NCBI RefSeq assembly: GCF_900169565.1
Contig: NZ_LT828648.1
Location: 1,738,876-1,802,875, forward strand
Length of the DNA: 64,000 nucleotides
Source: Nitrospira japonica
GTDB lineage: Bacteria > Nitrospirota > Nitrospiria > Nitrospirales > Nitrospiraceae
Direction: 5' to 3'
Positions within the stretch are counted from its first letter, which is position 1. Every line of letters begins with the position of its first letter. The notes under the pieces are model-generated. The model was not told the DNA's origin, did not search any database, and saw nothing but the letters and a program-made list of their open reading frames with translations. Of this stretch, positions 60,399 to 64,000 are shown in pieces. The position numbers were made by a program, and so were the translations under genes.

Positions 60399-60805
60399 AT
60401 GGCAGTAAAGAAAAGGATTTTCATAAGTTTCGACTATGATGTTTCGACTATGATAATGATGTAGGAGCGAAGGTCATGCTGTCAGGGCAATCGGTTTTCC
60501 CCGATAGCCCTTTTGAATTCAAAGATGCCTCAGTAAAAGATCACTTGACTGGAGACTGGCAAGAGAAGGTCCGGCGTAAAATGGACAATATTGACGTCGT
60601 TATTGTCCTTTGTGGCGAACGCACACACACGGCAAGAGGTGTGGCTGCGGAGCTAACGATTGCGCAGGAGAAGGACAAATCATATTTCCTATTGGCAGCT
60701 TACGGAGATAAGCAATGCACGAGGCCGACATCAGCGAAATCCACAGACAAGCTCTACAATTGGACGTGGGAGAACCTCAAGACGCTGATCGACGGAGGTA
60801 GATAG
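60399..60805 (+). pseudogene. ThsB-type TIR-like protein gene disrupted by a 14-bp tandem duplication
   Basis: From the ATG at 60399 (with TAGGAGCG just upstream) the frame reads MAVKKRIFISFDYD, then runs into a stop at 60462-60464. Deleting one copy of the repeat at 60427-60454 restores a continuous frame of 130 residues through to 60805: NDVGAKVMLSGQSV, DSPFEFKDASVKDHLTGDWQ, VVIVLCGERTHTARGVAAEL and PTSAKSTDKLYNWTWENLK. This is the MTH538/ThsB TIR-like family (PF08937), whose members can make NAD-derived signals. The downstream part alone (ATG 60476, with AGGAG at 60463-60467) could still be translated but lacks the first strand. The caspase gene starts six bases after the stop. Confidence 0.82.
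60427..60454. repeat. Perfect 14-bp tandem duplication
   Basis: GTTTCGACTATGAT occurs twice head to tail (60427-60440 and 60441-60454). As 14 is not a multiple of three, it shifts the frame of the TIR-like gene. Confidence 0.95.
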
Positions 60806-60811
60806 GTAACA

Positions 60812-61786
60812 ATGCGAAAGGCGCTCGTGGTCGGAATCAATTTTTACAGTCATGCCTCCGAGCTATATGGTTGTGTTGACGATGCCCATGCCGTAAAGAG
60901 CGCCTTAGAGAGAAATAGCGACGGCACTGTAAATTTCGCGGTAAAGCTTCTCACGGGTACTGGACCAAGTGACCGCGTCTTGCGGTCGCAGTTAAGGGAG
61001 CACATTCAGGATCTTTTTTCAGATGAGTCCGAAACTGCGCTCTTCTATTTCGCTGGACACGGTCATGTTGAAGCGACTGGTGGGTATCTTATTGCAAGTG
61101 ATTCGAAAACAGGTGATGAGGGCATACCTTTAGGAGACGTTCTTACGTTTGCAAACCGGTCTGCTGCCAGAAATAGAATCATCGTGCTGGATAGCTGTCA
61201 CTCCGGAATTGCAGGAACCAACCCTTCGGCACCAACAAACGCCGAAATTAAGGAAGGCACCACGATTCTTACCGCATCCACGGCAGACCAATATGCGAAC
61301 GAGAAGAACGGCGCCGGTGTATTCACATCGCTTTTCGTTGACGCGCTCAACGGGGCAGCAGGGAACCTAGTGGGCGATGTAACTCCTGGAAGCGTTTATG
61401 CACATATTGATCAGTCACTCGGTCCGTGGGATCAGCGCCCGGTGTTCAAAACCAATGTGAAAAGCTTTGTATCTTTACGAAAAGTCCAACCGCCTATTAG
61501 CTTGATTGAGCTCCAGCGAATTACAGAGTTTTTCCCTTTTCCAGGATTTGAGTTTAAACTCGATCCCTCATATGAACCAGAGCGGCAAAGCCAAGATTCG
61601 ACGATTCCAATCCCAAACCCTGTCAACACAGCCAAATTTGCAATCCTTCAAAAGTACAATCGCGTGAACCTCGTTGTTCCCGTGGACGCCCCACATATGT
61701 GGCACGCAGCGATGAGCAGCAAGGCTTGCAAGCTTACAGTCCTAGGAGAACACTACCGCAGGCTCGTAGAGCAAAATAGAATTTAG
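60812..61786 (+). CDS. Caspase-family (C14-like) protease
   Basis: A 324-residue protein. The caspase-like domain spans about residues 1-215. The catalytic dyad is intact: His in [15 protein letters not shown] and Cys in [14 protein letters not shown], preceded by [20 protein letters not shown]. The C-terminal 100 residues are less conserved. Bacterial caspase-fold proteases commonly act as suicide effectors. The gene begins six bases after the TIR-like gene, with GGAGG (60794-60798) upstream, so the two are an operon. That pairing resembles the caspase-type Thoeris system reported recently, in which a TIR-made nucleotide activates the protease. The naming is from memory and should be verified. 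Confidence 0.88.
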   Translation: MRKALVVGINFYSHASELYGCVDDAHAVKSALERNSDGTVNFAVKLLTGTGPSDRVLRSQLREHIQDLFSDESETALFYFAGHGHVEATGGYLIASDSKTGDEGIPLGDVLTFANRSAARNRIIVLDSCHSGIAGTNPSAPTNAEIKEGTTILTASTADQYANEKNGAGVFTSLFVDALNGAAGNLVGDVTPGSVYAHIDQSLGPWDQRPVFKTNVKSFVSLRKVQPPISLIELQRITEFFPFPGFEFKLDPSYEPERQSQDSTIPIPNPVNTAKFAILQKYNRVNLVVPVDAPHMWHAAMSSKACKLTVLGEHYRRLVEQNRI

Positions 61787-62152
61787 TCTGACTAACGCGC
61801 TCACCCCAGGCCATGTTGCCTTCTTAGCGAGCCTGTCAGGAAGCATCGCGCGGAAAGGCAAGGGCAAATGAGTGCCCCTCCTTTGAAGACGTCTGCAGCG
61901 AAGCACTGCATCCAACGCGGATACAGACGCCTTAAGGATCGCACTGGCCGCACCTGGGATCACTACTGCGGCTCTGTGCGGCCGTCATCATAAACCGTGG
62001 TGTAGAGAAACTCACCGATTTGCAGAGGCACTTTCCACCGAAAGTCAACCAGAATGTGCTGCAATTGACCGTGCAGGCCTCAATTTCTCCTACGGATTAA
62101 CATATTCTCGATCTGTCTTATTAAGCGTGGCTTTAGGCACGGACTATAACGA
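61787..62152. other. Intergenic region, 366 bp
   Basis: No gene is supported. A short AT-rich stretch near 62100-62150 could carry the promoter of the following gene. The remaining sequence shows no clear repeat. Confidence 0.4.
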
Positions 62153-62998
62153 ATGTCGTATACAGCCAATGTTATAAAGGTGATGATCGCTTCGCCGGTG
62201 GATGTGCCCCAAGAACGAAGGATAGTACGCGAACTAATTCACGAGTGGAATGCAATACACTCAGAAGATCGAGGAATCGTCCTAATGCCGGTCTGTTGGG
62301 AAACTCATTCATCGCCCGAGATGGGCGACAGACCGCAAGCGATAGTTAATCGACAAGTCTTGAGCGATTCGGATCTGCTTATCGCGGTCTTTTGGACCCG
62401 TCTTGGAAGCCCTACTGGTGAAGCTCAAAGCGGAACTGTCGAAGAGATCGAAGAACATCGACGAGCAGGCAAACCCGCGATGATCTATTTCTCTTCCGCA
62501 CCTGTCCTTCCCGACAGCGTGGATAGTGGGCAATACCAAGCACTTAAGACCTTCAAAGACTCATGCAGAAAGCGTGGACTCATAGAAGAGTACGAAAACT
62601 TATCACAATTCAGAGAGAAGTTAGTTCGTCAGCTGGCGCAGACGATAATTCGCAATTTCACGGCAGATGAGGTCAATTTAGCCGATCTGCCGGTGATCCG
62701 TCCTGATCCGATCCCTTCCATTTCCAGCGCAGCACGAGAACTATTGCTTGAAGCAACCCAAGATACTAATGGCGTGATCATGCGGCTCCAAACTCACGGG
62801 GGAACAAGTGTGGTCACTCATGGTCGGAACTTTGTTAGTAGCAGCGATGCCCGCGAAACGGCTCGCTGGAGAAGCGCTGTCGATGAGTTATATAGGCAGG
62901 ATATGATTGAGGACAGGACCGGTAAGGGAGAGGTCTTCTTTGTCACCGACCAAGGTTACATCATTGCCGATCGCCTTCGGGACCAGAGTCCTGCATAA
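62153..62998 (+). CDS. DUF4062-type (TIR-related fold) protein
   Basis: A 281-residue protein. The N-terminal 175 residues match the DUF4062 pattern: VMIASPVDVPQERRIVRELI, VCWETHSSPEMGDRPQAIVN, SDLLIAVFWTRLGSPTGEAQ and GTVEEIEEHRRAGKPAMIYF. DUF4062 domains have a flavodoxin/TIR-like fold and are often found in defence and signalling proteins. The C-terminal part (SISSAARELLLEATQDTNGV, SSDARETARWRSAVDELYRQ, FFVTDQGYIIADRL) looks like a winged helix. It lies 366 bp from the caspase gene, so it may be an independent unit or a third component of the cluster. Confidence 0.78.
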   Translation: MSYTANVIKVMIASPVDVPQERRIVRELIHEWNAIHSEDRGIVLMPVCWETHSSPEMGDRPQAIVNRQVLSDSDLLIAVFWTRLGSPTGEAQSGTVEEIEEHRRAGKPAMIYFSSAPVLPDSVDSGQYQALKTFKDSCRKRGLIEEYENLSQFREKLVRQLAQTIIRNFTADEVNLADLPVIRPDPIPSISSAARELLLEATQDTNGVIMRLQTHGGTSVVTHGRNFVSSSDARETARWRSAVDELYRQDMIEDRTGKGEVFFVTDQGYIIADRLRDQSPA

Positions 62999-63310
62999 CC
63001 CCGACTGAGTCTTTCTCTACACGGCATTAACAAACCTAGAAATGGTGTGGCCCATGTATCCTGCAAGGCTGTGCAAAGTCCATCCAATCCCGTTGGGACA
63101 CCAACGCTGCCGAGCTCCACTCACGGCATACACTAGCTAGAGATCCACCGAAACGCACCGTTCGCGCCAGTTTCACTGTCACCTCCGCTGCACATCGCAT
63201 ATATGTGAGCCGTCCCCTTTAAGCCTCATGTTTCCTCCTTCGAAATGTGCGGTAGCTCTCCTCTTTCCGTGAGAGAGCCACCTGCATTTCAAACCAAAGG
63301 AGGAAGCACG
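62999..63310. other. Intergenic region, 312 bp, with leader hairpin
   Basis: No gene is supported. A hairpin at 63243-63289 (GCTCTC paired with GAGAGC, with flanking GGT/ACC and AAATG/ATTT) precedes the ribosome site of the next gene. Confidence 0.4.
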
Positions 63311-63559
63311 ATGGCGTCTAAGAAACAACAGTTCAAACAGCCGGCCAACACGCTGCGATTTGGCAACATCAAGGCGACAATTTGGGAAAATGGCAGTGAG
63401 AACGGTCCGTTCTTCGCAACAACCTTCTCTCGTCCGTACAAAGATCAATCGGGTGCGTGGCGCAATGGGGCTTCATTCGGTCTCAACGATCTAGAAGCCT
63501 TGCGCACCGTCGCACGCCAGGCTCAGGAGTGGATCGCCACTCACGCATTGAGGCGGTAA
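63311..63559 (+). CDS. Hypothetical 82-residue protein
   Basis: MASKKQQFKQPANTLRFGNI opens a small soluble protein with NIKATIWENGSENGPFFATT, FSRPYKDQSGAWRNGASFGL and a C-terminal helix LEALRTVARQAQEWIATHAL. The frame uses AAAGGAGGAAG (63296-63306). I do not know its function; small proteins with this KATIWEN pattern occur on bacterial islands and plasmids. A GC-rich hairpin follows at 63571-63598. Confidence 0.75.
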   Translation: MASKKQQFKQPANTLRFGNIKATIWENGSENGPFFATTFSRPYKDQSGAWRNGASFGLNDLEALRTVARQAQEWIATHALRR

Positions 63560-63570
63560 GCCCCTGAGGG

Positions 63571-63598
63571 GGAAGCTTCCGGCTCTCCGGAGGCTTCC
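63571..63598 (+). terminator. Hairpin terminator candidate
   Basis: GGAAGCTTCCGG pairs with CCGGAGGCTTCC (11 of 12 positions) around CTCT, 12 bp after the stop at 63559. The following T-run is weak (ctctc), so Rho-independent function is uncertain. Confidence 0.5.
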
Positions 63599-63775
63599 CT
63601 CTCAAGCGAGGGTACCTGGAGAATCAATACGTGTATTTGCGCCTTAGGAATTGACCCTATCCTGACACTCTTTTATGCTTCAGCGAAAAATCCAAGACGC
63701 TCATGGTCTTTCCTTCAGGTAACTGAGTTAGTACTGAGAGCACCTGATACTCATGCCTTGAGAGAGGAGAATCCG

Positions 63776-64000
63776 ATGCGACTCGCCACCTTTAATGTCG
63801 AAAATCTCTTCGACCGACCGAAGATCATGAATCTGCCCAAGTGGAGCGATGGCGCTCAAGTCCTCAAGGACTATGCCCGACTGAACGAGCTTGTCGCTCA
63901 GGACTCCTACTCCACGGCCGACAAACAAGAACTGATCAACATCATGGGGAAGTATCCGGGGTTGAACTCGCCGCAGAAGAAAGACAGCAAGTACATCCAC
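63776..64000 (+). CDS. Endonuclease/exonuclease/phosphatase-family protein, partial
   Basis: The ATG at 63776 with GAGAGGAGA (63760-63768) opens MRLATFNVENLFDRPKIMNL, the usual first strand (TFNVENLF) of this Mg-dependent hydrolase superfamily. The frame is open to the last base, 75 codons, with the catalytic Glu/His/Asp residues further downstream and outside the window. Substrate (DNA or phospholipid/phosphodiester) cannot be predicted from this part. Confidence 0.78.
   Translation, partial: MRLATFNVENLFDRPKIMNLPKWSDGAQVLKDYARLNELVAQDSYSTADKQELINIMGKYPGLNSPQKKDSKYIH

Noticed and set aside
1..64000. CRISPR array
   Set aside because: No regularly spaced direct repeats were seen.

Overview
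The window looks like a chromosome segment of a Nitrospira-type bacterium (phylum Nitrospirota). The evidence is a GC-rich Gram-negative backbone, a full hopanoid/MEP-isoprenoid block, and a respiratory cluster that combines a fused-length cytochrome b, a Rieske protein, several c-type cytochromes, two cytochrome bd-like subunit I proteins and an ethylbenzene-dehydrogenase/NxrC-like haem protein. The assignment comes from recalled gene content, not from a search.

Backbone, 1-41.7 kb. A partial bamD lies at the left edge. It is followed by fabH, a PhoU-like/Pit phosphate uptake pair convergent with a PhoR/PhoB-type two-component system, ispH, an IS1595-family insertion, smc, and a long lipid block: shc, hpnG, mlaE-F-D-C, a BamA-like barrel, dxs, ispG, tRNA-Cys and hpnH. 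dxs, ispG and ispH make isoprenoid precursors, shc/hpnG/hpnH convert squalene to hopanoids, and the Mla genes move lipids between membranes. From 27.0 to 38.5 kb ten co-directional genes form a quinol:cytochrome c electron-transfer module, followed by a convergent UbiA prenyltransferase. A caspase-fold lipoprotein that appears catalytically dead precedes tRNA-Thr(CGT).

Accessory region, 41.7-64 kb. A tyrosine integrase overlaps the 3' end of tRNA-Thr. Next to it is a filamentous (inovirus-like) prophage: excisionase-like HTH, RadC-like protein, small coat-like proteins, Zot/pI, pVI-like, pIII-like, ssDNA-binding protein, rolling-circle initiator and HTH regulator. No second att copy was seen, so the island may extend past the window. 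From 49.6 to 56.7 kb lies a metal (probably zinc) starvation module: Fur/Zur-like regulator, three related small secreted His-rich proteins, a TonB-dependent receptor, zinc-free S18 and S14 paralogues, a COG0523 metal GTPase and an L33 paralogue. A GNAT enzyme, a HemP-like small protein and a second TonB receptor follow. From 60.4 to 63.0 kb lies a defence-like cluster: a ThsB/TIR-like gene frameshifted by a perfect 14-bp tandem duplication, an intact caspase-family protease, and a DUF4062-type protein. The window ends in a small hypothetical gene and the start of an endonuclease/exonuclease/phosphatase-family gene.

The most notable items are: (1) the TIR-like + caspase pair, which resembles a caspase-type Thoeris system with its sensor gene apparently disrupted; (2) an IS1595 element with an 8-bp target duplication that carries an unrelated membrane-protein passenger; (3) the filamentous prophage with several very short coat-like genes; (4) a segmental duplication in the zinc island that left a collapsed copy of the regulator gene; and (5) the unusual composition of the bc/bd-like respiratory cluster.
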